Origin: Yersinia ruckeri ATCC 29473
GTDB taxonomy: Bacteria; Pseudomonadota; Gammaproteobacteria; Enterobacterales; Enterobacteriaceae
Direction: 5' to 3'
DNA: 64,000 bases
Assembly (NCBI RefSeq): GCF_000754815.1
Contig: NZ_KN150747.1
Location: forward strand, 508,999-572,998
Part shown: positions 1-8,362 of the stretch, piece after piece
How the letters are laid out: each line of letters begins with the position of its first letter
Position numbering within the stretch: the first letter of the stretch is position 1
Position numbers and translations under genes: made by a program
Notes under the pieces: model-generated
What the model saw: only the letters and a program-made list of their open reading frames with translations
The model's database searches: none
What the model was told of the DNA's origin: nothing

Positions 1-67
1 AGCGAAGTATCCAGATTGGATTGACTGGTTGTGCAGAGATGCATGGCGGGTTGATTGAAACAGAATT

Positions 68-187
68 TGCCTGGCGGCCATAGCGCGACGGACCCACCTG
101 AACCCATGCCGAACTCAGAAGTGAAACGTTGTAGCGCCGATGGTAGTGTGGGGTCTCCCCATGCGAGAGTAGGACACTGCCAGGCAT
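68..187 (+). rRNA. rrf: 5S ribosomal RNA
   Basis: A 120-base 5S rRNA of the large ribosomal subunit. It starts TGCCTGGCGG and ends CCAGGCAT, and these termini pair as the closing helix; the internal sequence is close to the E. coli 5S as remembered. Bases 1-67 show no 23S sequence and are read as 23S-5S spacer, so this is the distal end of an rrn operon whose 16S and 23S lie upstream of the window. The two tRNA genes that follow are distal operon tRNAs, as at E. coli rrnC. Confidence 0.97.
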
Positions 188-284
188 CAAACACAAGTGA
201 TCAGAGTGAGATCTGGTGACTAAACAGCAGGGAAGTGCTGACCCTAACGGGATTATATACGGAAGTATAAGTAAAAGAATCGGT

Positions 285-361
285 GGAGCGGTAGTTCAGT
301 TGGTTAGAATACCTGCCTGTCACGCAGGGGGTCGCGGGTTCGAGCCCCGTCCGTTCCGCCA
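285..361 (+). tRNA. aspT: tRNA-Asp (anticodon GTC)
   Basis: A 77-base cloverleaf with acceptor GGAGCGG paired to CCGTTCC, anticodon GTC at 319-321, a GGTTCGAGCC T-arm and an encoded CCA end. It lies between the 5S gene and tRNA-Trp and is probably cotranscribed with the rrn operon. An open reading frame running across it is a chance frame. Confidence 0.97.
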
Positions 362-370
362 CTTATCTAA

Positions 371-400
371 ATTATGCCTGCTTATCTTAGCAGGCATAAT
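371..400 (+). repeat. Perfect 12-bp inverted repeat between tRNA-Asp and tRNA-Trp
   Basis: ATTATGCCTGCT at 371-382 is exactly repeated in inverse at 389-400 with a six-base loop. No T-run follows, so it is not a standard terminator. In the transcript it would be a strong hairpin and may be a processing signal for separating the two tRNAs; that role is inference. Confidence 0.7.
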
Positions 401-414
401 GTTAAGCGTTATTT

Positions 415-490
415 AGGGGCGTAGCTCAGTTGGTAGAGCACCGGTCTCCAAAACCGGGTGTCGCGAGTTCGAGTCTCTCCGCCCCTGCCA
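415..490 (+). tRNA. trpT: tRNA-Trp (anticodon CCA)
   Basis: A 76-base cloverleaf with acceptor AGGGGCG paired to CGCCCCT, anticodon CCA at 448-450 and an encoded CCA end. It is the last gene of the rrn-distal tRNA pair and is followed at once by a terminator. The gene order Asp-Trp followed by hdfR matches E. coli rrnC. Confidence 0.97.
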
Positions 491-498
491 TATAAATG

Positions 499-527
499 AC
501 CCTTCGCGAAAGCGAGGGGTTTTTTTA
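499..527 (+). terminator. Rho-independent terminator of the rrn/tRNA operon
   Basis: A stem of ACCCTTCGC with GCGAGGGGT around a GAAA tetraloop (499-520, one G-T pair) is followed by seven T. It sits nine bases after tRNA-Trp, where the rRNA operon transcript is expected to end. Confidence 0.9.
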
Positions 528-529
528 TT

Positions 530-979
530 TGCGTGACGCAAAGATATACTCTCTTATCCCCTATCTCATTTATAAATAAAACTCACCCGTTATACGTATA
601 AAAAAACCTCTAATAGTTTATCTTCTGTACTGCCGATTGATCATTTATTGATAGCTAACGTTGCTAATCTGTACTTTTTCGGCGTTTTTATGTACAGAAC
701 CATTTTTATTCTATTATGTGATACTGATTATTCTTACTTCTAAGAATTGAACTAAAACTCATTAATCTACTAGTTATTTGATCTCGAAATTCCCCAGACT
801 TAAGTATGCCTGCATACTGAATCCTTTCATTATTGATTATCATTGGCGATTATTTTATGAAATCCAATAGCAGGGGTGATGAGGTTATCGGGCAATTTAG
901 GCGGTCAAAGAAGCGGGTTTTAAATTGGGTTTGCAGATAAAGTCGTTTCTATTGATAGGTGCTTAACATCTGTAAAGAG
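530..979. other. AT-rich region with no recognisable gene
   Basis: About 450 bases of A+T-rich sequence between the rrn terminator and the insertion-element patch. No reading frame of useful length with a ribosome-binding site was seen, and nothing here resembles a known gene fragment. It is probably accessory or decayed DNA. Confidence 0.5.
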
Positions 980-1138
980 ATGATCCACAGTGAAGCGAAT
1001 ATAATAGTTAAATCGATATCTAATATGGCTGTTCCTACTGTTGATGGGCTAATTATGCGGAAAAAAGGTGGTATTCAACCATCAAAATTTATTCAAATAA
1101 AGTTCCGCTTACTACAGTCAGGTAAGAGTGTTAAGTGA
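980..1138 (+). CDS. Possible small hypothetical ORF (52 aa)
   Basis: An ATG preceded by AAAGAG opens a 52-codon frame rich in Ile, Lys and Ser, ending at TGA (1136-1138). No motif or family is recognised. It abuts the decayed IS110-family sequence and may itself be a remnant of mobile DNA or a chance frame. It is listed only because the rest of this region is empty. Confidence 0.15.
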   Translation: MIHSEANIIVKSISNMAVPTVDGLIMRKKGGIQPSKFIQIKFRLLQSGKSVK

Positions 1139-1139
1139 A

Positions 1140-1337
1140 AAAGACTTAGGGTTACTGATGCTAAGGTGCGGTTGATGTGAGCTGTAATGCAGATGAAGTC
1201 TTGTCGGAAGCCTTTCCATGTAAGGAGGGCGCTTATTTTCTTCCAACACGGCTGAGAGGCGTTTTGCCACGGCGTTGCCAGCCGAACTCCAGAAGAAAGG
1301 CATACATCTTATTAGTGGCCTTGACGCGATCTCATAT
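1140..1337 (-). pseudogene. IS110-family transposase remnant, middle part
   Basis: Read on the minus strand, this fragment encodes DRVKATNKMYAFLLEFG and then, after a frame change, AVAKRLSAVLEEN and RLHLHY. These strings fit the region that follows the catalytic aspartate block in IS110-family (DEDD) transposases. The N-terminal part of the same gene lies at 2551-2938 on the other side of the IS3-family element, in the same orientation. The C-terminal third, which carries the conserved serine region, was not found. Stops and frameshifts make it non-functional. The exact left end is uncertain. Confidence 0.7.
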
Positions 1338-1384
1338 CAGTGAATCGGTAATCGCCCCATTTTTAACGGAGGTAATAAGTAGAA

Positions 1385-2212
1385 TCAGGCCATACGCTGT
1401 ATATGCTGCATCGGTGTGTAGCCATTCAACGCCATATTCGGACGTTCGTTATTATAAAACCATTGCCACTGAGTGGCATAGTTCTGCAATTCATCCAGTG
1501 ATGTAAACAGGTACTGCCCCAGCAAGTCATAACGCACCGTCCGGTTATATCGCTCAATATAGGCATTCTGCTGAGGTTTGTCGGGCTGAATAAAACGAAG
1601 GGTTATATTCTGATGAACCGCCCATGACATCAGCATCTTGCCCGTATATTCCGGCCCGTTATCACACCGTATTGCTGTCGGTTTCCCTTTCCACTCAATG
1701 AGTTGTTCGAGCGTTCTGATTACCCGACTCGCGGGCAGGGAGAAATCCACCTCAATTGCCAGCGCTTCACGATTAAAGTCGTCAATAACATTCAGTAAAC
1801 GGACTGAACGACCATCCGATAGCTGATCATGCATGAAGTCCATCGACCAGCATTCGTTTCTGTTTTCAGGCACTACCAGCGGTTCAGGTTTATCCCGTTT
1901 CAGTCGTTTCTTCGGCTTTATTCGCATGTTCAGCGACAACTCGCAGTAAATCCGGTATACCCTTTTGTGGTTGAACCGGAAGCCTTTGACATTACGCAGG
2001 TATAAAAAACACAGGCCAAATCCCCAGTTGCGCTGACTGTCAGTGATGCGGAGCAACCAGTCAGCAATGAGATCATTTTCTTCATTCAGATGAGGCTGAT
2101 AGCGATAACAGCTTTCGCTGACAACAAACAACTGGCAGGCAAAACGCACACTGACGTTTCGGTTTCTGACCGCATCCTGTGCCATCTGCTTTCGACGCGA
2201 TGGCGTCACCAC
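1385..2212 (-). CDS. IS3-family transposase OrfB (DDE integrase domain)
   Basis: Catalytic half of an IS3-family transposase, 275 residues. The three acidic residues of the RNase H-like DDE fold are visible in [18 protein letters not shown] and [12 protein letters not shown]. The C-terminus [18 protein letters not shown] is typical of the IS407 group. The frame opens with GTG-GTG directly after the OrfA slippery run, so the protein is probably made as an OrfAB fusion by -1 frameshifting. The frame is complete, so the element could be active. Its stop codon lies inside or beside the left inverted repeat. Confidence 0.92.
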   Translation of the reverse strand: MVTPSRRKQMAQDAVRNRNVSVRFACQLFVVSESCYRYQPHLNEENDLIADWLLRITDSQRNWGFGLCFLYLRNVKGFRFNHKRVYRIYCELSLNMRIKPKKRLKRDKPEPLVVPENRNECWSMDFMHDQLSDGRSVRLLNVIDDFNREALAIEVDFSLPASRVIRTLEQLIEWKGKPTAIRCDNGPEYTGKMLMSWAVHQNITLRFIQPDKPQQNAYIERYNRTVRYDLLGQYLFTSLDELQNYATQWQWFYNNERPNMALNGYTPMQHIQRMA

Positions 2213-2472
2213 TTTTTTGCCATGGCCTCCTGAATGATTTCGGCTTTGAGCCGTTCTTCAGCATACATTTTTTTGAGGCGACGGTTTTCGTCTTCCAGTT
2301 CTTTCAGACGGGTCATCATGGAGGCGTCCATACCGCCAAAACGAGAACGCCACTTATAGAAACTGGCATTGCTCATGCCATGCTCGCGGCACAGTTCGGT
2401 CACAGGTGTTCCGGCCTCGGCTTGCTTCAGGATGGACATGATCTGGCTGTCAGTAAAACGTGATTTTTTCAT
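2206..2472 (-). CDS. IS3-family transposase OrfA (helix-turn-helix)
   Basis: An 88-residue protein with an N-terminal helix-turn-helix (roughly residues 6-45, including [20 protein letters not shown]) and a C-terminal leucine-zipper-like coiled coil ([14 protein letters not shown]). It binds the element's ends and is fused to OrfB by -1 slippage. The run of six A then G at 2218-2212, read A-AAA-AAG, lies just before its stop codon and brings the ribosome into the OrfB frame. A GGGGAG ribosome-binding site precedes the ATG. Confidence 0.92.
   Translation of the reverse strand: MKKSRFTDSQIMSILKQAEAGTPVTELCREHGMSNASFYKWRSRFGGMDASMMTRLKELEDENRRLKKMYAEERLKAEIIQEAMAKKW
2212..2218 (-). promoter_or_regulatory. 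Probable -1 programmed frameshift site (A6G)
   Basis: On the minus strand AAAAAAG lies two codons before the OrfA stop. A -1 shift here joins ...AMAKK of OrfA to VVTPSRRKQ of OrfB. This is the usual way IS3-family elements make the full OrfAB transposase. Confidence 0.8.
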
Positions 2473-2550
2473 AGAGATCTCCCCAGTTCAGATTACGAGA
2501 AAATTCTACTTATAAATACACCGGTTTTTCGGGGGGATTGCCAATCTCTG

Positions 2551-2938
2551 ACCCGGTGTCGAGCAGACATTGTCTGCTGGTCGCCTGTTCGGCGGTCATA
2601 AAGCGCATAGAGGGATGGGAGGCTGCTTCGCAGATAGCTTCAGCATCAACAAAATCGTTCTGGTTACTTTTGACAAACGGCCGGACAAATTGTGACGTGA
2701 TCAATTTCACCTAGTGGCCCAACAGAGATACGGTTCGTGCCATATAATACGCACTCGCACAGAACTCCATTACCAAGGCACAGATCGGGTAGGTTGCAAG
2801 AAAAGTGGTGAGTTGAATGCGGGAAAAACTCCTTATGCAGAAGATCTTACGTAGAAGAGCATGGACTTGCTGACCCTGCTAATGAATGTGAAAGGAATGT
2901 TTACCCAGGTCAATACCAATAAGCGTGGCGTTTTGCAT
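2551..2938 (-). pseudogene. IS110-family transposase remnant, N-terminal part
   Basis: From ATG at 2938 the minus strand reads MQNATLIGIDLGKHSFHIH and then a TAG stop; the same frame continues to a second TAG and then to SQFVRPFVKSNQNDFVDAEA and SMRF. These are the N-terminal and second catalytic segments of an IS110-family DEDD transposase. Near 2570 the reading frame must change to recover DQQTMSARHRVR, so there are two nonsense mutations and a frameshift. The sequence is then interrupted by the IS3-family element, and the gene resumes at 1337 and below. It is a fossil of an earlier insertion. Confidence 0.8.
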
Positions 2939-3235
2939 GATGTAACCCTCAAGAGAATTACACCCTACCAGCGTACTGCTCACAAGGTGGGGTGACCATC
3001 TCATTACGGGCAATGACACAATGTTAATTATAAGCTTGTGGTTGGCATGTAATTTGGCGAATTGATCCAGATTTATATCACGTTTGATAATTAGCTAAGT
3101 TTGCCCATAGTGGGCAAAGACGGTCATTGGCATCTTGTTATTTAGCGCTATCGTCACGCCAAAAGGCGTTAAGCGCATTTTATATGATTTACCTATAGTC
3201 AGCTAAGTCTGTCTCGATTAACTCCTTGTCGTGTC
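2939..3235. other. Gene-free spacer before hdfR
   Basis: About 300 bases between the 5' end of the IS110 remnant and the hdfR stop codon. The part next to 2938 is presumably the end of the old IS110 element. No RNA gene or clear terminator was recognised. Confidence 0.4.
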
Positions 3236-4063
3236 TTAGGTAGCGTAATTTATTGGGGTTTTCAATAACTGGCGGATTAATATTTGCTGATCGCTGTTTT
3301 GTAACCATACGGCGTACATTGGGCGAATAATTGGCGGAATGTCCAAATTTGGTTTGAGCTGTGGATAGTCTTTTTGCCAGTGTTCCGGTAAGAAAGCACA
3401 GGCGTTGGTGGTGTCCAGTAATTGGCGGGTGAGATGAGCTGAGGTTGTCGTTAGCACGGGCATTTGTTCACTGTCTAATAGTTTATTTTCCTGTTGATGA
3501 AAATCTGCACCCCATTCCAGTTTGATATAGGGTATTTCATCATTCGCGTCGTGCTGACCAGATGAAAATAGTTTCAATGAAAAATTGCCGAGTAGTTGGC
3601 TGGCTAGTTCGTCCATTTTTGGTGGCTCTGTAGTAATTAGCAGATCCAACTGTCGTTCATGTAACTGCTTAACTAACGATTGGCGCAGCGCTATACGAGC
3701 TTCAAGCCTGAGCCCTTCTCGCTGCGTGTAAAGCAACTGGAGCCACGGAGTAAGGTAAGCTTCCCACAGGGATGCTGTAGCTCCAATAGATAGCTCGGTG
3801 TGCTGTAGAGAATGAACCACTTCTTTTTTGGCTTGTTGCCAGGTATTCATCAGTGTTTCGGCATAAGGAACCAAGCGCTCGCCGGCTGGTGTCAGACGAA
3901 TATTATTGCGGTGGCGAGTGAATAAATTCGCACCTAATTGATTTTCCAACTGGCGAATACGAAAACTCACTGCTGACTGTGTTAAGTACAAAGATTCCGC
4001 TGCGCGGCCAAAGTGGCGAGTTCTACTGACCTCCAAAAAGGTTTTCAGCAATTCGGTATCCAA
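3236..4063 (-). CDS. hdfR: LysR-family regulator HdfR
   Basis: A 275-residue LysR-type transcription factor. In E. coli HdfR represses the flagellar master operon flhDC and is itself under H-NS control. The N-terminus ([11 protein letters not shown], then [20 protein letters not shown]) is the winged helix-turn-helix and is close to the E. coli protein; residues from about 90 on form the periplasmic-binding-protein-like effector domain. I chose a TTG start at 4063, because GGAG lies six bases upstream and this start aligns with the E. coli methionine. Another in-frame TTG at 4075 would add four residues but lacks a good site. It is divergent from maoP. Confidence 0.9.
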   Translation of the reverse strand: MDTELLKTFLEVSRTRHFGRAAESLYLTQSAVSFRIRQLENQLGANLFTRHRNNIRLTPAGERLVPYAETLMNTWQQAKKEVVHSLQHTELSIGATASLWEAYLTPWLQLLYTQREGLRLEARIALRQSLVKQLHERQLDLLITTEPPKMDELASQLLGNFSLKLFSSGQHDANDEIPYIKLEWGADFHQQENKLLDSEQMPVLTTTSAHLTRQLLDTTNACAFLPEHWQKDYPQLKPNLDIPPIIRPMYAVWLQNSDQQILIRQLLKTPINYAT

Positions 4064-4107
4064 ACCTATCTCCAATTTTTTTTGTCGTTAAGATTTAAAT
4101 GTTTTGT

Positions 4108-4135
4108 TTTACACAATGTCAAGCCTATCTAATAC
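4108..4135 (+). promoter_or_regulatory. Probable maoP promoter
   Basis: TTTACA (4108-4113) and TAATAC (4130-4135), 16 bases apart, make a good sigma-70 promoter reading into maoP. The bases that follow, CTCCGCGCCAT, form a GC-rich discriminator. In E. coli the cis-acting maoS site of the Ori macrodomain lies in this same intergenic region; whether this motif is maoS cannot be decided from the sequence alone. Confidence 0.5.
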
Positions 4136-4182
4136 TCCGCGCCATAAACAGCACGACCATGACAGAACTAGGAGCGTGTCAG

Positions 4183-4521
4183 ATGACGGATAGCTTCATC
4201 ACGACTAATCGATTTTTTGATAACAAACACTATCCTCGCGGTTTTTCGCGCCACGGTGATTTCACCATTAAAGAGGCGCAATTACTAGAGCGGCACGGCT
4301 ATGCCTTCAATGAGCTTGATTTAGGCAAACGTGAGCCAGCAAATGAAGAAGAGCAACTGTTCGTTGCCGTTTGCCGTGGCGAACGTGACCCAGTCAGTGA
4401 TGCTGAGAAAGTATGGTCCAAATATATTACCCGTATCCGGCGTCCAAAGCGTTTCCATACGCTATCTGGCGGGAAGCCACAGGCTGATGCGACAGAAGAC
4501 TATGTCGACAGCGATGATTAA
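4183..4521 (+). CDS. maoP: Macrodomain Ori organisation protein MaoP
   Basis: A 112-residue soluble protein, the same length as E. coli MaoP (formerly YifE), with the conserved central block [20 protein letters not shown]. In E. coli MaoP acts with the DNA site maoS to organise the Ori macrodomain of the chromosome. The start chosen is ATG 4183, preceded by AGGAG and matching the family N-terminus; an upstream in-frame ATG at 4099 would add 28 residues absent from the family. It is divergent from hdfR and convergent with yifB, separated from it by a shared hairpin. Confidence 0.93.
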   Translation: MTDSFITTNRFFDNKHYPRGFSRHGDFTIKEAQLLERHGYAFNELDLGKREPANEEEQLFVAVCRGERDPVSDAEKVWSKYITRIRRPKRFHTLSGGKPQADATEDYVDSDD

Positions 4522-4550
4522 TGAAAATGGGGCGTGAGCCCCATTTTCAT
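4521..4550. terminator. Bidirectional terminator between maoP and yifB
   Basis: A perfect 13-bp stem, ATGAAAATGGGGC with GCCCCATTTTCAT, closes on a GTGA loop. It overlaps the last base of maoP and the yifB stop codon, and its A/T-rich base can serve both strands. Confidence 0.75.
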
Positions 4551-6070
4551 ATCAGAGCTTTATGTAGTTGTAATAATAATCTATCCATACAACGGTAACT
4601 CAAAGCCTCTGATATGTGTGGTTTTTGGATATGATCTTGTTGGGCGAGATCGGCCAGTGTACGCGCCACCTTTAAAATACGGTGCCAGGCGCGTACCGAT
4701 AAGCCAAGTTTAAGTAAAACCTGTTCAAGAAATAGTGCTTCTTGTGGAGATACAGCACAAAATTTGGCTACATCTTTACTGGTTAGGTGGGCATTGATCT
4801 TACCTGCTCGACTCAGTTGCCTTTCTCTTGCCAGCAATACCCGTTGCCTGACTGTTTTGCTATTTTCCCCGCTATTTTTCTGTTCCCGTAGCAGCCCTTT
4901 GGGTAGTAAAGGCACTTCAATAGATAGGTCGAATCTGTCGAGAAACGGCCCCGAAAGTTTGGCTAGATAGCGTAAAATTTGCTGTGGCTGAGCACGATTG
5001 TGTACCCCCTGATAGTGACCGCTCGGGCTTGGATTCATGGCTGCAATCAGCTGTATCTTAGCGGGAAAACAGACCTTGGCTGTCGCTCGCGAAATAATGA
5101 TTTCTCCTGACTCCAGCGGCTCACGTAATGAGTCCAGCACCTTACGTTCGAATTCAGTCAGTTCATCCAGAAATAGTACGCCATTGTGTGCCAAAGATAT
5201 TTCTCCGGGGCGTGGTATCGACCCACCGCCGATAAGTGCTGCCATAGAAGCGCTATGGTGAGGAGAGCGAAACGGTCTTTTTCGCCAGTGGATAGGGATG
5301 TGATTCCCTTGTAGCAAACTGGTAATTGATGCCGTTTCCAAGGCTTCTTCATTGCTTAATGGTGGCAATAAACCATTTAAACGGCTAGCCAGCATGGTTT
5401 TACCCGTGCCTGGAGGGCCGAGCAGTAGCAGGTTATGTCCACCTGCAGCTGCCACTTCCAACGCACGCTTTGCTTGTTGTTGTCCGATGATGTCTTGCAG
5501 GTCGAGCGAGTTGTCCTCATCGGATGGTTCGCTGGCTGGTATTCCGGGGGAGAGCGAGTTTTCTCCTCGCAAGAATCCGCAGACTGCCAGCAAGTGTTCT
5601 GCGACTAGGCTATTTCCTGCGGTTATCAAACCCACTTCTGTGGCATTCGCATAGGGGAGTATCATCTGGCGAGATTCACCTGCACTGGCTAATGCCGCTG
5701 AAATCGCACCGCTAACGCTGCGTAAAGCGCCTGACAAGGCCAGCTCACCCAAGAATTCATATTGGTGTAATGTATCTGTGGGGATCTGCTCAGAGGCTGC
5801 CAGTATGGCCAGAGCAATGGGTAAGTCATAACGACCACCCTCTTTGGGTAAATCTGCCGGAGCCAGACTGATCGTAATTCGTCTGGCCGGAAAGGTAAAA
5901 CCGCTGTTTAACAACGCACTACGCACCCGATCTCGTGCTTCTTTCACCGTGGTTTCAGGCAAGCCGACGAGAGTCAACCCCGGTAAGCCGTTGCTGATAT
6001 GTACCTCAATGGTTACTGGCGGAGCTTGCACGCCAATGGTTGCTCGGGTATGGATGACGGCCAGTGACAT
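4547..6070 (-). CDS. yifB: YifB/ComM-family Mg-chelatase-like AAA+ ATPase
   Basis: A 507-residue protein of the ComM/YifB family. ComM of naturally competent bacteria is a hexameric helicase that drives branch migration during transformation; the role of YifB in enterobacteria is less clear. The N-terminal Lon-like fold runs to about residue 180, followed by the AAA+ core with Walker A GPPGTGKT, Walker B GVLFLDEL and a C-terminal Mg-chelatase domain. The start chosen is ATG 6070, with AGGAGG eight bases upstream and the family start MSLAVIHTRA; an upstream in-frame start would add ten poorly conserved residues. It is divergent from the ilv leader. Confidence 0.93.
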   Translation of the reverse strand: MSLAVIHTRATIGVQAPPVTIEVHISNGLPGLTLVGLPETTVKEARDRVRSALLNSGFTFPARRITISLAPADLPKEGGRYDLPIALAILAASEQIPTDTLHQYEFLGELALSGALRSVSGAISAALASAGESRQMILPYANATEVGLITAGNSLVAEHLLAVCGFLRGENSLSPGIPASEPSDEDNSLDLQDIIGQQQAKRALEVAAAGGHNLLLLGPPGTGKTMLASRLNGLLPPLSNEEALETASITSLLQGNHIPIHWRKRPFRSPHHSASMAALIGGGSIPRPGEISLAHNGVLFLDELTEFERKVLDSLREPLESGEIIISRATAKVCFPAKIQLIAAMNPSPSGHYQGVHNRAQPQQILRYLAKLSGPFLDRFDLSIEVPLLPKGLLREQKNSGENSKTVRQRVLLARERQLSRAGKINAHLTSKDVAKFCAVSPQEALFLEQVLLKLGLSVRAWHRILKVARTLADLAQQDHIQKPHISEALSYRCMDRLLLQLHKALI

Positions 6071-6405
6071 AATGCTTTTCCTCCTTCGTGATATCGGCAT
6101 ATTGCCTGATGGAGGTATTTCGTCACTGTCGACATTTTTAGCTTGCGAGAGAACGCGAAAACTATCGACACAATGCGTGAGGAAGACATCAATTCTGCGG
6201 AGTCATACGCAGAATATGGAACAAGGTTGAGTGTGAAATGGCTAGACAATCAAATATTTCACCTGTGGATTTGGAAAAAAGAGGTTATGCCGACAGCATT
6301 CCCCCCACATTAGATGAAAAAGTAAATACGTCACTTACGGATTGATAATTAACATTATTGTTGTAATTGTAGCCTTAGTTCACATCATTATTTTTTAAAA
6401 AAACA

Positions 6406-6434
6406 TTGTCACAATGATAATGACTGTGATAACT
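6406..6434 (+). promoter_or_regulatory. Probable ilvL-ilvGMEDA promoter
   Basis: TTGTCA (6406-6411) and an extended -10 (TGTGATAAC, core near 6428-6433) lie about 45 bases before the ilvL start. The A/T-rich run just upstream could act as an UP element. Between yifB and here (6071-6405) no gene was seen. Confidence 0.5.
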
Positions 6435-6476
6435 CTGTAGGTATTCGTTCGACAATAGACATGTGAACAACCAATT

Positions 6477-6575
6477 ATGAAAGCTCTGGTCCAAGTGATT
6501 AACCTAGTCCTAATTAGCGTGGTGGTGATTATTATCCCACCGTGCGGGGCTGCACTTGGACGAAGAAAGGCATAG
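6477..6575 (+). CDS. ilvL: ilvGMEDA leader peptide
   Basis: A 32-residue leader peptide whose translation senses charged tRNAs. From ATG 6477 it reads MKALVQVINLVLISVVVIII and then PPCGAALGRRKA: a stretch dense in Leu, Val and Ile codons followed by the PPCGAALGR tail conserved in enterobacterial IlvL. When the three aminoacyl-tRNAs are scarce the ribosome stalls in this stretch and prevents formation of the terminator at 6599. This is the classic multivalent attenuator of the ilv operon. Confidence 0.95.
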   Translation: MKALVQVINLVLISVVVIIIPPCGAALGRRKA

Positions 6576-6598
6576 AAATCAAGCCTTAATCTCAAGAA

Positions 6599-6630
6599 AA
6601 CCCCCGCACCGAAAGGTCCGGGGGTTTTTT
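6599..6630 (+). terminator. ilv attenuator terminator
   Basis: AACCCCCG pairs with CGGGGGTT, with an inner CACC/GGT helix on a GAAA loop, followed by six T. It lies 24 bases after the ilvL stop and 85 before ilvG, so it is the terminator half of the attenuation switch. Confidence 0.93.
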
Positions 6631-6715
6631 ATTGGCCGTTAATCAGACGCGGGGAACATAAAATGCACAACAGAATAAAATCCTGTGTGGCTCGCAAAAG
6701 TTCAGGGAGATAACT

Positions 6716-8362
6716 ATGAATGGTGCTCAGTGGGTGGTTCAAGCACTACGTGCGCAAGGGGTTGAGACGGTATTCGGCTACCCAGGTGGGGCAATTATGC
6801 CAGTCTATGATGCCTTGTATGACGGCGGTGTTGAACATCTACTGTGCCGCCATGAGCAAGGAGCCGCGATGGCAGCGATTGGTTATGCCCGAGCAACGGG
6901 AAAAATCGGGGTATGTATCGCCACATCTGGCCCTGGAGCCACCAATTTAATCACGGGTTTAGCCGATGCTCTGCTGGATTCTGTTCCGCTGATTGCCATC
7001 ACTGGCCAAGTTGGCTCAGCGTTAATCGGTACCGATGCTTTTCAGGAGATCGACGTCTTGGGTCTGTCTTTGGCCTGTACCAAACACAGTTTTTTAGTGG
7101 AGTCGTTAGACGCTCTGCCAGGCATTATGGCCGAAGCTTTTGCCATTGCCAGTAGTGGTCGCCCTGGCCCGGTTTTAATCGATATTCCTAAGGATATTCA
7201 ATTGGCCGTTGGCGAGTTGCCTCCCCATTTAATGCCAGTTGAAGAGCACTTTCTGGACTCCAGAGTCGAACGTCAGCAGGCTTACGAGCTGTTAAGCGCC
7301 GCCAGTAAGCCGATTCTGTATGTCGGTGGTGGCGTTGGCATGGCTCAGGCGGTGCCAGTTTTGCGCGCCTTTATCGCTGAAACGGATATTCCAGCCGTTG
7401 CCACCCTGAAAGGCCTGGGTGCGCCAGATACCCATCATCCTTGTTATTTAGGTATGTTGGGAATGCATGGCACCAAAGCGGCTAATCTGGCGGTACAGGA
7501 ATGCGATTTATTGATTGTCGTCGGTGCCCGTTTCGACGATCGGGTAACCGGAAAACTGAACGCATTTGCTCCGAAAGCCAAAGTTATTCATATGGATATT
7601 GATCCGGTCGAATTAGGTAAATTGCGTCAGGCTCAGGTGGCGTTACAGGGCGATTTGAAAACCTTGCTGCCTGCGTTGCAGCAGCCGTTGTCGATTCAGC
7701 CGTGGCGCGAGCAAGTGATGGCATTGAAGCAGCAACACTGCTGGCGCTACGACCATCCAGGTCAGGCAATTTATGCGCCGTTATTACTGAAACAGATTTC
7801 CGACCGTAAAGACCCTGAAACTGTGGTGACCACCGATGTGGGGCAGCACCAAATGTGGACCGCCCAGCATATGTCTTTCACTCGCCCGGAGAATTTTATT
7901 ACCTCCAGCGGTTTGGGGACTATGGGGTTTGGTATTCCGGCCGCGGTGGGTGCTCAGATGGCTCGGCGAGATGACATGGTGATCTGCGTGTCCGGTGACG
8001 GCTCTTTTATGATGAATGTTCAAGAGTTGGGGACGATAAAACGCAAACAATTACCGTTGAAAATCGTTTTATTGGATAACCAGCGCTTGGGTATGGTTCG
8101 CCAGTGGCAGCAGTTGTTTTTTGATGGTCGCTACAGTGAAACCAATTTATCCGATAACCCCGATTTTATCATGTTGGCCAGCGCTTTTGATATTCCCGGC
8201 CAACGAATCACCCGCAAAGACCAAGTCGATGCCGCACTGGACGCGTTGTTTAACAGCACCGGGCCGTATCTGCTTCAGGTTTCTATCGACGAACTCGAGA
8301 ATGTCTGGCCGCTCGTTCCGCCAGGCGCAGGTAACGAAACCATGCTGGAGAAAATATCATGA
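6716..8362 (+). CDS. ilvG: Acetolactate synthase II large subunit (intact)
   Basis: The 548-residue catalytic subunit of the thiamine-diphosphate enzyme that makes acetolactate from pyruvate, or acetohydroxybutyrate from pyruvate plus 2-ketobutyrate, the first common step of valine and isoleucine synthesis. The pyrimidine-binding domain carries [10 protein letters not shown] and the catalytic glutamate in CRHEQGAA; the C-terminal pyrophosphate domain has [17 protein letters not shown] precedes ATG 6716. The frame is open throughout, unlike E. coli K-12, where ilvG is frameshifted. It overlaps ilvM by four bases, which suggests translational coupling. Confidence 0.97.
   Translation: MNGAQWVVQALRAQGVETVFGYPGGAIMPVYDALYDGGVEHLLCRHEQGAAMAAIGYARATGKIGVCIATSGPGATNLITGLADALLDSVPLIAITGQVGSALIGTDAFQEIDVLGLSLACTKHSFLVESLDALPGIMAEAFAIASSGRPGPVLIDIPKDIQLAVGELPPHLMPVEEHFLDSRVERQQAYELLSAASKPILYVGGGVGMAQAVPVLRAFIAETDIPAVATLKGLGAPDTHHPCYLGMLGMHGTKAANLAVQECDLLIVVGARFDDRVTGKLNAFAPKAKVIHMDIDPVELGKLRQAQVALQGDLKTLLPALQQPLSIQPWREQVMALKQQHCWRYDHPGQAIYAPLLLKQISDRKDPETVVTTDVGQHQMWTAQHMSFTRPENFITSSGLGTMGFGIPAAVGAQMARRDDMVICVSGDGSFMMNVQELGTIKRKQLPLKIVLLDNQRLGMVRQWQQLFFDGRYSETNLSDNPDFIMLASAFDIPGQRITRKDQVDAALDALFNSTGPYLLQVSIDELENVWPLVPPGAGNETMLEKIS

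Larger units (their letters stand above)
1338..2550 (-). mobile_element. IS3-family (IS407-like) insertion sequence, apparently intact
   Basis: An element of about 1.2 kb with two overlapping transposase frames on the minus strand. Its ends are imperfect inverted repeats: the outer 48 or so bases at 1338-1385 match the reverse of 2503-2550, with an exact 11-bp core, ATAAGTAGAAT, at 1375-1385 and 2503-2513. The outermost bases are not perfectly paired and no clear target duplication was seen, so each boundary is good to a few bases. The element splits an older IS110-family gene whose parts flank it. The size and two-frame layout are normal for the IS407 group; IS1400 of Yersinia is a possible relative, which was not verified. 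Confidence 0.8.

Noticed and set aside
1-67. Possible 3' end of 23S rRNA
   Set aside because: The conserved 23S 3' terminus is not present; the sequence is spacer.
216-416. A 66-codon open frame across tRNA-Asp
   Set aside because: It lies over a clear tRNA gene and its spacers; the peptide has no family and no ribosome-binding site.
1177-1506. A 109-codon plus-strand frame
   Set aside because: It runs antisense to the IS110 remnant and into the IS3-family orfB; it is a shadow frame across the element boundary.
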